Assembly: GCF_014874095.1 (NCBI RefSeq)
Contig: NZ_JADBEB010000001.1
Span: forward strand, 186,001-250,000
Direction of reading: 5' to 3'
Length of the DNA: 64,000 bases
Source of the DNA: Plantactinospora soyae
GTDB taxonomy: Bacteria; Actinomycetota; Actinomycetes; Mycobacteriales; Micromonosporaceae
Each line of letters opens with the position of its first letter. Within the stretch, counting starts at the first letter, position 1. The translations under genes were made by a program, and so were the position numbers. The notes below the pieces were generated by a model. The model was given only the letters and a program-made list of their open reading frames with translations. It was not told where the DNA came from and ran no database searches. Shown in pieces: positions 27,282-35,826 of the stretch.

Positions 27282-28534
27282 CCAGCGTCACGACCCTCGC
27301 CGAGCCGGTGCCGGCGACGACCCGTACGCCGCTGAGCCGGCTGCCGTCGCTGACCGGCCTGCGCTGGGTGGCCGCGATGCTGGTCTTCGGTTTCCACATC
27401 GGGACCATGCAGATCGTCAGCGAGCCCGGCTACAAGGCCGTGATCGACTGGGTCTTCACCCTGGGCCTGTCCGGGGTGCAGTTCTTCTTCATCCTCAGCG
27501 GGTTCGTCCTGGTCTGGTCCGCCCGGCCGGACGACACGAAGCGGGCGTTCTGGCGTCGCCGGGCCGCCAAGATCTATCCCAACCACCTGGTCACCTGGGC
27601 CGTGGTCATCGCGCTCTGGATCTACTGGGACAACCCGATCAACATCAAGGCGGCCCTGGCCAACCTGTTCCTGGTCCAGGCCTGGCTGCCGATGGACGGC
27701 TACTTCTACAGCGTCAACAACGTCAGCTGGTCGCTCGCCTGCGAGATGTTCTTCTACCTCTGCCTGCCGTTCGTCCTGCCGCTGATCCGCCGGATGCGCC
27801 CGTGGATGCTGTACGCCGTCGTGATCGGCATGCCGCTGCTCATCGCGTCGATGTGGCCGGTCCAGGAGTTGGTGCCGGAGACCGCCCGCTGGTGGTTCAC
27901 CCAGATCTTCCCGGTCGTACGCTCCTTCGAGTTCTGGGTCGGGGTGGCCGCCGCCGAACTGCTGTTGCGGGGCAAGTGGCGCGGGCCGGGGCTGCTGCTC
28001 TCGACCGGCATCTTCGTCGTGATCTGGGTGGCGTCGATGGAGTGGATCCGCGCCGAACTCTGGACCACCGTGCTGGCCCTCGGGTACATCCTGGTGATCG
28101 CCAGTGCGGCGCGGGCCGACGTCACCGGTCGCTGGTCCCCGTGGCGCTCGCGGCCGCTGATCTGGCTCGGCGAGGTGTCCTTCGCCTTCTATCTGGTGCA
28201 CGTGTTCCTGATCAAGGCCATCCTCCGGTTCGCCGGTCATCCCGGCGGGTTCTCGGGATGGCGGGGACCGGTCGTCACGATCGGCCTCCTGCTGGTCAGT
28301 CTGCTCGCCGCCTGGCTGCTGTTCCGGTTCGTCGAGACGCCGATGATGCGCGTTCTCAGTCCCCGGCGGCGCCGCCCGGGCGGCGAGCCCGTCGTCGGTG
28401 GCCCCGATCGACATCCGACGCCGACCCCGGCAGCGCCGCACATCGTCCGGCAACGCCGTCCCGGTCGGGCGAGCCAACCTGCCCCGGCGATCGGGCCGGT
28501 GGCCGAGGATGCGCCGGACCAGCCGGTCCGCTGA
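27278..28534 (+). CDS. acyltransferase family 3 (OafA-like) membrane protein
   Basis: The 418-residue protein belongs to the acyltransferase-3 family, which O-acylates sugars, lipids or antibiotics at the membrane. It shows the N-terminal signature SLTGLRWVAAMLVFGFHIG with the catalytic-type His, and about ten membrane helices, including SGVQFFFILSGFVLVW and the C-terminal WLGEVSFAFYLVH. The last 60 residues are a Pro/Arg-rich cytoplasmic tail. The ATG at 27278 is chosen because the family N-terminus follows and it overlaps the preceding short ORF. A strong terminator follows. The acceptor molecule is unknown. Confidence 0.9.
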   Translation: MTSVTTLAEPVPATTRTPLSRLPSLTGLRWVAAMLVFGFHIGTMQIVSEPGYKAVIDWVFTLGLSGVQFFFILSGFVLVWSARPDDTKRAFWRRRAAKIYPNHLVTWAVVIALWIYWDNPINIKAALANLFLVQAWLPMDGYFYSVNNVSWSLACEMFFYLCLPFVLPLIRRMRPWMLYAVVIGMPLLIASMWPVQELVPETARWWFTQIFPVVRSFEFWVGVAAAELLLRGKWRGPGLLLSTGIFVVIWVASMEWIRAELWTTVLALGYILVIASAARADVTGRWSPWRSRPLIWLGEVSFAFYLVHVFLIKAILRFAGHPGGFSGWRGPVVTIGLLLVSLLAAWLLFRFVETPMMRVLSPRRRRPGGEPVVGGPDRHPTPTPAAPHIVRQRRPGRASQPAPAIGPVAEDAPDQPVR

Positions 28535-28552
28535 CTGAACGGTCATGAACGG

Positions 28553-28584
28553 GCGGGCCCCGCCGGATTACCGGCGGGGCCCGC
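28553..28584. terminator. bidirectional terminator, 14-bp stem
   Basis: The perfect inverted repeat GCGGGCCCCGCCGG (28553-28566) / CCGGCGGGGCCCGC (28571-28584) with an ATTA tetraloop lies between the convergent acyltransferase and protease genes. Confidence 0.88.
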
Positions 28585-28649
28585 TGTCGTGCGGAACCCG
28601 GATTGTGCCGGGTGCCTGGCCGTGCTGGTGCGCAGCCTGACTCCCAGGG

Positions 28650-30161
28650 TCAGTTGCAGACGGTGCCGTTGAGGGTGAAGGGTGCCGGCGCCACCGGCGA
28701 GCCGTTCGCGGTGAAACCGAAGCTCACCGCACCGCCGGTCGGGATGCCGGCGTTGTAGTTCTCGTTGGCCACCGTCACCGCCGAACCGGTCTGCTGGAAG
28801 ACGCCGTTCCAGTGACCCTGGATGAGCTGGCCACTGGGGAAGGTCCAGCCGAGCGACCAGCCATTGACCGCCGGGCCGTCGTTGTAGACGGTGACGCTGG
28901 CGCTGAAGCCGGTGCCCCACGAGTCGGTGACGGCGTAGGAGATCCGGCAGTTGGCGGGGATGGCGGTCGCCGGCACGAGGTCACCAAAGTCGTCCCGGGC
29001 CGTGGCGAAATCCTGGAAACCGAAGCCGGGCCCGGCGAACCGGGTGGTCGTCCCCGCGGCGAGCACCGTGCCGTCGGCGTTGACCGCGTAGACCGGACCG
29101 CCGCTGTCGCCCTGCCGCGCCGCCTGCTCCCCGTTGAGCTGGGTGGCCTCGACCAGTTCCTCCCGGTCGTCGTAGTGGAACTCGACCCGGAGGTCGCAGA
29201 TCGGGCCGCCGAGCACGCCGGCCGAGGTGACACCGGACTGGCAGAGGAACTGCCCGGGAAACACCTCGGTCCAGCCGACGACCTCGGCGCGAACCTCGTC
29301 GCTCACCCCGCCGACGTAGATGTGGTCGCCGGGTGTCGGCGTCGAGATCAGCATCGTGTCGTGATCCGCGTTCCGGTGCGTGACGGAACCGATCGGCGTC
29401 CCGGCACCGGTGCTCCACACCTGGCCGAGAGACCCGCAGTGACCGGCGCTGAGCAGGTGGGTGGCGTCGGAGGAGGCGTCGCGGACGCCGAAGCCGGCCG
29501 TGCAGTAGGCGCCGCCGCCCGGCGAGATGTACGCCCCACCGTCGTACGGTGCCGAGTCGGCGTTACGCGAGATCGGGGCGAGCCGGTCCCGCTCGACGAT
29601 CGTGGTGCGGACGCCGGTGGTCGGCAACTTCGGCAGCGCGGCGCCGGCCGTGTCATCGACGGCGACCTCGATGCCGGCACCGTCGGTGCGCAGCGTCACG
29701 GCGTGGGCGGCGTCGGCGGGGTCCGCCTCGACCACCGGGGCGAGTTTCGCGGCCGCCTTCTCCAGATCCGCGCGGGAGTAGGTGGACCTGGCCACCTCGA
29801 CCGGTACGGTCCGGTGGACGGTCGCCACCGCCGCCGCGATGTCGGCGGGCAGCGTGCCCTTCCACCAGAGGGTGACGTGGTCGTCGACCAGGCCGATTCC
29901 GGTGTAGCCGGGAGAGGACGTGTCCTCGACGGCGGTCCGGATGACGTTGGCGGCATCGACCAGAGGAATCTGGGCGACCATCCGGTTCAGGGTCTCCGCC
30001 GGGATCACATCGACGATCGATTCGGCCCCGGCCGCCGCCCGCTGGGACGGCTCACCGGGTTCCGCGTACGCGGAGGTGGAGAAGGGGCCGATCAGTGCTA
30101 CCGCACCGACCAGTGCCCCGACGACCACCATACGGGCGGTCGCTTTCCAGATGTGTGTCAT
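28650..30161 (-). CDS. secreted S1-family serine protease with C-terminal cellulose-binding module (CBM2)
   Basis: The 503-residue protein is exported: residues 1-33 are a signal peptide ending near AYAEP. A pro-region (about 35-200) precedes a streptogrisin-like S1 domain with the catalytic His in LLSAGHCG, the Asp in NADHDTML and the Ser in GDSGGPV. The last 100 residues (CRISYAVTDSWGTGF to the C-terminal Cys) are a CBM2 with conserved Trp positions (GWSLGWTF, GHWNG) and a Cys at each end. A protease tethered to cellulose would act on plant or fungal wall protein; that role is inference. It is divergent from the hypothetical gene at 30326. Confidence 0.92.
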   Translation of the reverse strand: MTHIWKATARMVVVGALVGAVALIGPFSTSAYAEPGEPSQRAAAGAESIVDVIPAETLNRMVAQIPLVDAANVIRTAVEDTSSPGYTGIGLVDDHVTLWWKGTLPADIAAAVATVHRTVPVEVARSTYSRADLEKAAAKLAPVVEADPADAAHAVTLRTDGAGIEVAVDDTAGAALPKLPTTGVRTTIVERDRLAPISRNADSAPYDGGAYISPGGGAYCTAGFGVRDASSDATHLLSAGHCGSLGQVWSTGAGTPIGSVTHRNADHDTMLISTPTPGDHIYVGGVSDEVRAEVVGWTEVFPGQFLCQSGVTSAGVLGGPICDLRVEFHYDDREELVEATQLNGEQAARQGDSGGPVYAVNADGTVLAAGTTTRFAGPGFGFQDFATARDDFGDLVPATAIPANCRISYAVTDSWGTGFSASVTVYNDGPAVNGWSLGWTFPSGQLIQGHWNGVFQQTGSAVTVANENYNAGIPTGGAVSFGFTANGSPVAPAPFTLNGTVCN

Positions 30162-30290
30162 GACGCTGAGCCAAGCAACCCCAGGCGCCGGGAAACAGGC
30201 AGGATGCCAGGCAGGACCACTCCTGCCGGGCCGGCTGCCGGTGTGGTGGGGAGCATTTCAAGAGGACCCTGTCCGGCGTCGTTGCGGTGG

Positions 30291-30319
30291 CGTGGCGGCT
30301 GCCGCCACGTGTCTAGGGT
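30291..30319 (+). promoter_or_regulatory. 19-bp palindrome and -10 box upstream of the 30326 gene
   Basis: CGTGGCGG-CTG-CCGCCACG (30291-30309) is a perfect 8-bp-arm inverted repeat ending 4 bp before TAGGGT (30314-30319), which lies 6 nt before the GTG start. A repressor site over a leaderless promoter is the simplest reading. Confidence 0.5.
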
Positions 30320-30325
30320 GGTCTT

Positions 30326-30811
30326 GTGACGGAGACGGAAGCCACCGGTTACGACGGGCTGTTGTCCCGCCTGGTTCCGGAGATCGAGCTGCGCACATTC
30401 CTGCTGGACTGCTTTGCGATCCCCGAGCAGGAACTGTTCGTGAGCCACGAGGACCGGGTCGCCGAGGGGTTGCGGGATGTCCCGCAGGAGTTGGTGTTCG
30501 CCGCGTTCTGTACCTACCAGCAGGTCTCCGGACACTTCGCGATGTCCTTCAGCGTCGGGATCGAGGGCCGGTTGGCCGACCGGGTCGGGCGTCGGGAATT
30601 CGCCGAACGGATCACCGCCCACTTCGACGCGTACATGTTGTACAGCGACACCGAACCGCAGGGCGTCTGGACGATGACTCTGGCGGACGGTACGCATCTG
30701 CTCGCCGGGATGGACGAGGAAGACGGTCTGATCCTGCTCTACTCGGCCACGGCGCCGGTGCCCGGACTGCCTCAGCTCCCGATCGACGAGGAGCTCTCGC
30801 AGGTGCGTTGA
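30326..30811 (+). CDS. hypothetical acidic protein
   Basis: The 161-residue product is acidic, soluble and without a recognised domain. It begins with TETEATGYDGLLSRLVPEIELRTFLL and ends with a short alternating acidic tail; predicted secondary structure is mixed alpha/beta. It has no signal peptide. The GTG at 30326 follows TAGGGT by 6 nt, so the mRNA is probably leaderless, and a 19-bp palindrome sits just upstream. The neighbour upstream, the CBM2 protease, is divergent. Codon use is like the neighbours, so it is not an obvious recent import. Confidence 0.75.
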   Translation: MTETEATGYDGLLSRLVPEIELRTFLLDCFAIPEQELFVSHEDRVAEGLRDVPQELVFAAFCTYQQVSGHFAMSFSVGIEGRLADRVGRREFAERITAHFDAYMLYSDTEPQGVWTMTLADGTHLLAGMDEEDGLILLYSATAPVPGLPQLPIDEELSQVR

Positions 30812-30841
30812 GCCCGCCGGGGCGATGTCGGGTAGGCGCGG

Positions 30842-30907
30842 TTGGCGTGGACTCACGGTCCCACATACGATAATGTTCTCGATCGCGAGAATGTTCCCCG
30901 TGCTGGG
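30842..30907 (+). promoter_or_regulatory. promoter with two tandem 16-bp dyads
   Basis: TTGGCG (30842-30847) and TACGAT (30866-30871) form a promoter with an 18-bp spacer. Just downstream are two dyads in tandem: TTCTCG-ATCG-CGAGAA at 30876-30891 and TTCCC-CGTGCT-GGGAA at 30894-30909, both 16 bp and spaced by 2 bp. Their place after the -10 box suits a repressor that blocks initiation of the 30926 gene. Confidence 0.5.
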
Positions 30908-30925
30908 AATGACGAGAGGTGGGAC

Positions 30926-32293
30926 ATGCAGGACGTCGAGGTGACGGCCATCGGGTCCGCCCGCCCCGGTAAGGACGCCCTGCGGATCGTCTGGGCCGAG
31001 TTGCGTCGCCCGGTGGTGCCGGCGATCGCCGTGTTCGCCGCCGTCCTCGCCTGGGCCCTGCTCGGTGACGCCGAGCGCTGGGACGGGCTGTGGATGGCGA
31101 CGGTGCTGGTGCACTACAACAACCTGGGACTGCTCTGGCCGCTGGTCCTGGGCGCTGGCGCCTGGCTCGGTCGTCGCTACCGGTCGGGGCGGACCACCGA
31201 GCTGGTGGAGTCGACTCCGCGTACCGGCGCCGGGCGGGCGACCCTGGTGGCGGTGCTCCTCGCTGGGCTGCTCGCCACCGGGTGGGTGCTGAGTCTGCTC
31301 GACGGGGCGGCCCGCGCGGTGCTGGCCGAGTCGTACCGGCCGGCGAGTTGGTACTGGCCGGTGCTGGTCGGCGCGGTGGGCGTCGCCGCGGCCGGGGTAC
31401 TCGGCCTCGGGCTCGGCCGGCTGATGCCGTCGCGGCTGACCGCGCCACTACTGGCGCTCGGCGGACTCGTGATGATCATCGGCCCGCAGGTGCTCTGGGA
31501 GGAGACCGGGTCCCGTGCGCTGCTGCTGATCCCCGGTTACCTCGGGTCGACGGACGAGTACTCGACGGTGGGCTGGCGCACTGTCGTCGGGCAGGCGATC
31601 TGGTTCGTCGCTCTGGCGGCCACCGGCTGGGCCCTGCTCGTCGCCGGTGCCCGCCGGGCGGGACTCCTCGCCGTGCTACCGGCCGTACTCGGTCTGGCCG
31701 TCGCCCTGGCCACGTTGCCACCGGCCGATCGCGTGGCGCCGCACCACCCACACGCCGCCGAACTGGTCTGCGCCGACGGGGAGCCACGGGTATGCGTCAC
31801 CCGGCTCTACGAGCCGATCCTGCCGCAGCTCGTCGACCCGGCCCGTCGCGCACTGACCACACTCGGCCGGCTGCCTGCGCCGCCGACCGCCGTGATCCAG
31901 GAAACCGCCGGGTACGGGTCCTTCGTCGAGCAACGTCACGACACCGTCCATTTGAGCCTGACGGTGGCCGGCGACGGGACGATCAGCACCGGTGCCGGCT
32001 CGATCGAGGAGGACATCCTCGACGGCGCCGGCACCTGGAAGTGCGGGGCCGCCGACGACGACACCGAAACCTGGGAACGCATCGACGCCGCCCGAACGGT
32101 CGCCGGACTCTGGCTGCGGGATGCGGACGTCCCGCCGGAGATCCTGCGGGGCCCGGTCCGGGGACTGGTCGACCGGGCGTTGACCTCCCTGCGGGCGCTG
32201 CCCGCGACTGCGCAGGTTGCCCGGGTGGCCGCGATGCGGGACGCCGCCCTCGCGTGCAGGCCGGACCTGTACGACATCCTCACCAATCCCTGA
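30926..32293 (+). CDS. multi-pass membrane protein with large outer or cytosolic domain
   Basis: The 455-residue protein is of unknown function. About six membrane helices occupy residues 20-265 (AVFAAVLAWALLG, LLWPLVLGAGAWLG, LLAGLLATGWVL and others), in the manner of ABC-2 permeases, followed by a soluble domain of 190 residues with paired Cys (LVCADGEPRVCVTRLY, TWKCGA, LACRP). RTTELVESTPRT between helices 2 and 3 resembles a cytosolic loop of ABC-2 permeases. No ATPase gene is adjacent. The ATG at 30926 has GAGAGGTGGG upstream. The dyads before it suggest tight control. Confidence 0.75.
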   Translation: MQDVEVTAIGSARPGKDALRIVWAELRRPVVPAIAVFAAVLAWALLGDAERWDGLWMATVLVHYNNLGLLWPLVLGAGAWLGRRYRSGRTTELVESTPRTGAGRATLVAVLLAGLLATGWVLSLLDGAARAVLAESYRPASWYWPVLVGAVGVAAAGVLGLGLGRLMPSRLTAPLLALGGLVMIIGPQVLWEETGSRALLLIPGYLGSTDEYSTVGWRTVVGQAIWFVALAATGWALLVAGARRAGLLAVLPAVLGLAVALATLPPADRVAPHHPHAAELVCADGEPRVCVTRLYEPILPQLVDPARRALTTLGRLPAPPTAVIQETAGYGSFVEQRHDTVHLSLTVAGDGTISTGAGSIEEDILDGAGTWKCGAADDDTETWERIDAARTVAGLWLRDADVPPEILRGPVRGLVDRALTSLRALPATAQVARVAAMRDAALACRPDLYDILTNP

Positions 32294-32414
32294 TCGCCGC
32301 AGCTTGCCTGAACCGCCGGGCCCTTGCAGGACCTCACGGAGCTGCGCCTCGACCGGGTCCTCGTCCAGACGTACGCCAGGCGGCCTCGACGGCCCGGCTG
32401 GTAGCGTTCGGTCC

Positions 32415-32981
32415 ATGTCGCGTCGTGCCCTGGCTGTCGGGCTGGTCGCGGCCCTGCTCTGCGGCGGCTGCGGGGAAGACGAGCTGACCAAGCTACGGCT
32501 GGGCACGCCGGCGACCCTTCCCGTCGCGGTCCTGCGCGATGCCGACGGCGCCATCTCCATCACTCCGTTCGAGGTGTGGCGGGGTACACCCGATGACCTG
32601 ATCGGACTCGACGTCCGGCACAACGACGGGACCGAGGAGCTGGCGCCATCGGGGACGCCGTACTACGTGCCGACCACGTTCGGCAACCACAGCCCCGGCA
32701 TCATGCCCAAGCCTTCGATCCACAGGTGGGTACGCGCCGTCGACACCGACGGAGAGTACGTCGAGCCGCTTGACGACCCGCAGTGGCAACCGGGCAAGGA
32801 CCCGTGCGAGGGCTTCACCTTCCGTGAGGGTGATTCGGCGGTCGAGGTGCTCGACATCTGCCTTGTCTTCGTCCTACCCGAGGGAGCCGAACTGGACTAC
32901 CTGAGGACCGCCGCGCCGGGCGAAGAACGGTTCGCCTGGGCCGTACCGCGCAAGGACGCCACGGCCCCGCCCCGCCGTTAG
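32415..32981 (+). CDS. putative secreted lipoprotein
   Basis: The 188-residue product begins with an export signal (MSRRALAVGLVAALLCGGCGED). The Cys at 19 could be lipid-modified, but the lipobox has Cys at -3 instead of Leu, so processing is uncertain. The outer domain has no family I recognise; two further Cys (DPCEGF and DICLVF) may form a disulfide. The ATG at 32415 lies 7 nt after TAGCGT, consistent with a leaderless mRNA. The stop overlaps the stop of the convergent TetR gene by 3 nt. It may work at the envelope with the membrane protein upstream. Confidence 0.75.
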   Translation: MSRRALAVGLVAALLCGGCGEDELTKLRLGTPATLPVAVLRDADGAISITPFEVWRGTPDDLIGLDVRHNDGTEELAPSGTPYYVPTTFGNHSPGIMPKPSIHRWVRAVDTDGEYVEPLDDPQWQPGKDPCEGFTFREGDSAVEVLDICLVFVLPEGAELDYLRTAAPGEERFAWAVPRKDATAPPRR

Positions 32982-33649
32982 CGGCGCGCCCGATCCGGCA
33001 TGACACGCCCTAGCCCGGGGTCGGCGCAGAGTTGGGAGGTCAAGGCGGTGCGGGCCCACTCTTCCCACGTGTCCGGTGACCAGTCGCGGTCGCGGACGAA
33101 GATCAGGTAGAGCTGCGGGCTGAGCAGGCCGAACAGCAGGTCCGCGGCCATCTCGATGGAGAGGCCAGGACGGGTGTCGGGCTTGCCGGCCAGGGCTTCG
33201 GCCGCTGCGTACTGCACGGTGTAGCGCGGGTCGGGGCCGTCCGGCCACTGTGCGGCGATCTCAGGGTCGGTGGCTGCGGCAGCCGCTATCAGCGGCATGA
33301 TCGGGGCGACCCGGCCCAGAATCTCGCGGGTGCCGTGGACGTGCGCGCGCAATTGCCCGGCTGCGGTGGGCTCGGCGCACGCGGCGCGAAACCACTCACG
33401 ATCCATGGTGGCGACCGGCTCGGTGTCCCCGGCGATGGACGTGTCGACGACGTCCTTGAACAGCGTGCGCTTGTTGCGGAAGACGAAGTAGACCGTCTGG
33501 ACGGCCACGCCCGCCCGGTCCGCGACCTCCTGCAGGCTCGTCGCCCCGTAACCCTGCGCGACGAACAGCTCGCGAGCCGCCTGGACGACCTTTTCACGGG
33601 TGCGACGTGACCGCTCGGCTCGCTTGTCCGGCCGCTTGACCTTGTCCAT
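32978..33649 (-). CDS. TetR family transcriptional regulator
   Basis: The 223-residue protein has an N-terminal TetR DNA-binding domain (residues about 12-70; LQEVADRAGVAVQTVYFVFRNKRTLF is the helix-turn-helix) and a helical ligand domain. It is divergent from a methyltransferase gene, and an inverted repeat lies in the 60-nt gap, so it probably represses both. The ATG at 33649 follows TAGACT by 6 nt, which implies a leaderless mRNA. The ligand is unknown. Confidence 0.92.
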   Translation of the reverse strand: MDKVKRPDKRAERSRRTREKVVQAARELFVAQGYGATSLQEVADRAGVAVQTVYFVFRNKRTLFKDVVDTSIAGDTEPVATMDREWFRAACAEPTAAGQLRAHVHGTREILGRVAPIMPLIAAAAATDPEIAAQWPDGPDPRYTVQYAAAEALAGKPDTRPGLSIEMAADLLFGLLSPQLYLIFVRDRDWSPDTWEEWARTALTSQLCADPGLGRVMPDRARR

Positions 33650-33655
33650 ATTGCG

Positions 33656-33693
33656 AGTCTATCTTTAGAGTAGACCACTAGAGTTCAACTCTA
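33656..33693. promoter_or_regulatory. TetR operator and promoter in the TetR/methyltransferase gap
   Basis: TAGAGTT-C-AACTCTA (33679-33693) is a perfect 7-bp-arm palindrome, and a further half-site TAGAGT lies at 33666-33671. TAGACT (33656-33661, minus strand) is the tetR -10 box, and the palindrome covers its -35 region. Autorepression and control of the methyltransferase are inferred. Confidence 0.65.
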
Positions 33694-33709
33694 AGTTCTT
33701 GGGGGAACG

Positions 33710-34378
33710 ATGAACCAGCCCAACGCCACGCAGAAGCCGGAACCGGACCTGGCCTCAACGCAGCGAGACCCGGAGGAGGAGTCCGTCCACCGCGCACTGG
33801 AGGGCTACTACCGCACCGGCAAGCCACCGTGGGACACCGGCGTGACGCCGCCCGAGCTGGTCGCCCTGGTAGAGGGACACGGCGCGCTGCCGCCCGGCCG
33901 CGCCCTCGAACTCGGCTGCGGCACGGGGACCAACGCCACCTACCTCGCACGGCACGGCTGGGAGGTGGCGGCCGTCGACCTGATCGACAGCGCCGTCGAT
34001 CAGGCCAGGGAGAAGGCTACGGCGGCGGGAGTGGCGGTACGGCTGCTGCACGGAGACGCCACCCGCCTCGACCAGCTGGACGTGCCGGGCCCCTTCGACC
34101 TGTTCTTCGACCTGAGCTGCTACTGCGGGGTCCCGCTACACCGCCGCGACGCCTACGCCGCCGGGCTCACCCATCGCGCCGCTCCCGGAGCACGGTTGCT
34201 GATGTTCGGCTACGGCCCCGAGCCGCTCGGCAATCCGATCCCCGAGGTCACGTCGTGGGCGGCAGGCGTCACAGCCGACGAGCTCCGCACCAGGTTCCCT
34301 GGCTGGGAACTAATCGACGTCACACCGGGCACCAACTCCGTGCCGACCTTCTGGTTCACGCTGCGCCGCGACGCCTAG
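33710..34378 (+). CDS. class I SAM-dependent methyltransferase
   Basis: The 222-residue enzyme has a Rossmann methyltransferase fold: motif I ALELGCGTGTNATYLA, the acidic end of strand 2 VAAVDLID, and motif HGDATRLD. PWDTG before the core is common in thiopurine or tellurite-type methyltransferases (TPMT/TehB), so small toxic molecules are plausible substrates. The ATG at 33710 has GGGGGA upstream. It is controlled by the divergent TetR, which supports a detoxification role, though this is inference. Confidence 0.9.
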   Translation: MNQPNATQKPEPDLASTQRDPEEESVHRALEGYYRTGKPPWDTGVTPPELVALVEGHGALPPGRALELGCGTGTNATYLARHGWEVAAVDLIDSAVDQAREKATAAGVAVRLLHGDATRLDQLDVPGPFDLFFDLSCYCGVPLHRRDAYAAGLTHRAAPGARLLMFGYGPEPLGNPIPEVTSWAAGVTADELRTRFPGWELIDVTPGTNSVPTFWFTLRRDA

Positions 34379-34639
34379 CAATCTCCGGTCGCGGGTTTCT
34401 GTAACGGTGCGGCAGTTGCGGCCGGGGCTCCAGCGGCTGAACCCCGATTCATCTGAACGGCGAATCCGTGCTGTTCAACCGGCTCGAACACCCTCGCCAA
34501 ACACCGCGGTGCTTTCGGGAGCTACGAGAACGTGGAGATCACTATGACAACCGGCCACGGCGCCGGTGTCTGGACTGCCCCAGGCCCCGGTCGGCGAGGA
34601 ACTCTGGCAATGGCGTTGAGCCCTCGGCTCTCCGACCTG

Positions 34640-34831
34640 CTACGGCCGACGGGCGAGTTCGCTGACGAACGCGCGCCACGCCTCGGGGCCGAACGCGAGC
34701 GACGGGCCCTGCTTGTCCTTGCTGTCCCGGACCAGCACCCGGCCGACTCGGTTACCGGCCACCTCGACGCAGGCGCCACCGTTCGAACTGCTGCGACTGG
34801 ATTTCCGCCAGGTCGGCTCAGCTGTACTCAT
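34640..34831 (-). CDS. DUF397 domain protein
   Basis: This 63-residue protein is a full DUF397 domain: TWRKSSRSSSNGGACVEVA at the N-terminus and VRDSKDKQGPSLAFGPEAWRAFVSEL at the C-terminus. DUF397 proteins pair with an XRE regulator in actinobacteria and act like antitoxin-type or signalling partners in development. Its start overlaps the XRE gene end by 14 nt, so the two are translated together. Confidence 0.95.
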   Translation of the reverse strand: MSTAEPTWRKSSRSSSNGGACVEVAGNRVGRVLVRDSKDKQGPSLAFGPEAWRAFVSELARRP

Positions 34832-35639
34832 CGATCACCTTCAGCATGAAGTCACGGGACTGGTCGCGCGGCAGCGCCACCGCACTCAAACTCTCCCACG
34901 TTCTTTCCAGGTCGCCTACCTCGTCGACGTCCGAGACGACCCGGCCGCGCAACTGGTCGTCCAGGTAGCCGAGGCGGGAGCCGCCGGGCAGCGTGGCGAC
35001 GACGAACGCGCCGGCCAGGCCGGCGTGCAGTCCGACGTCGCCGGGGAGGACCCGGAGGTGGACGGTCGATCGGTGTCCGATGTCGACCAGGTGCTCAAGC
35101 TGGTCCTTCATGATTGTCGGACCGCCGTACCGCAGCGCGGGCTCGCCGATGATCGCCGCAAGGGTCGGGGGATCGGGCCGTTCCAGCGTGGCGGTCTGCC
35201 GGGCCAGCCGACTGGCCGTCATCTCCGCCACCTGCTCCGGGGTGTGCGGCCCGACCGTCAGGATCGCGCGGGCGTAGTCCTCGGTCTGCAACAGGCCGGG
35301 AATCACGCTGTGCTCGAACCATTTGAGCAGCGTTGCGCGACGCTCGTTGTCGGTCCACGGGCGCAGCCACGGGGCCTGCGCCTCCTCGCGGGCCTCGGCC
35401 GACATGCGCTGGATCTCATCACCGGTTTCGAAGAGGTCGTCAAGGGCTTTCGCCGTGTCAGGCATCGGCACCATCCGGCCGGATTCGAACCCACCAATCG
35501 ACGACCCGCTGACGTTGACTGCCGCCCCGGCCTGATCCTGTGTCATTCCCCGTTTGGACCGTTCCCGTCGGACCAGCTCCCGAAGATCGTTCACAAATTG
35601 CTCCCTGGCTCCGGCTGATTGTGAATTACTGCTAACCAT
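34818..35639 (-). CDS. XRE family regulator with DUF5753 domain
   Basis: The 273-residue protein has an N-terminal XRE helix-turn-helix (MTQDQAGAAVNVSGSSIGGFESGR) and the C-terminal DUF5753 domain (FEHSVIPGLLQTEDYARAI, ILGEP-like AIIGEPALRY, HRSTVHLRVLPGDVG), as in the WhiJ/BldB-linked regulators of streptomycetes. It forms an operon with DUF397. The start is either the ATG at 35639 or, better supported by GGGAG 7 nt upstream, the GTG at 35594; the HTH is intact in both. It is divergent from the Cys-motif protein. Confidence 0.93.
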   Translation of the reverse strand: MVSSNSQSAGAREQFVNDLRELVRRERSKRGMTQDQAGAAVNVSGSSIGGFESGRMVPMPDTAKALDDLFETGDEIQRMSAEAREEAQAPWLRPWTDNERRATLLKWFEHSVIPGLLQTEDYARAILTVGPHTPEQVAEMTASRLARQTATLERPDPPTLAAIIGEPALRYGGPTIMKDQLEHLVDIGHRSTVHLRVLPGDVGLHAGLAGAFVVATLPGGSRLGYLDDQLRGRVVSDVDEVGDLERTWESLSAVALPRDQSRDFMLKVIDEYS

Positions 35640-35826
35640 TCCCCTACCACTACTCTCGCAACATCTTCCGTCGCACACCGTGGTCCGTCCAGGGTGGAGG
35701 GCAAGCGCACGCGCTCGGATCCCAGCCAAAGAGCGTCTAAGGACGGGCGGGTGCTGCACAGCCGGGGGCGGCGTCGAGGGCAATTGCTCGGCGGCGTCCC
35801 CGTTCCATTTCGGCGACGGAGGGACC

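Noticed and set aside
34379-34639. Short plus-strand ORF from 34532 overlapping DUF397
   Set aside because: It runs antisense through the well-supported DUF397 gene and has no domain. The 261-nt gap otherwise holds nothing I can name.
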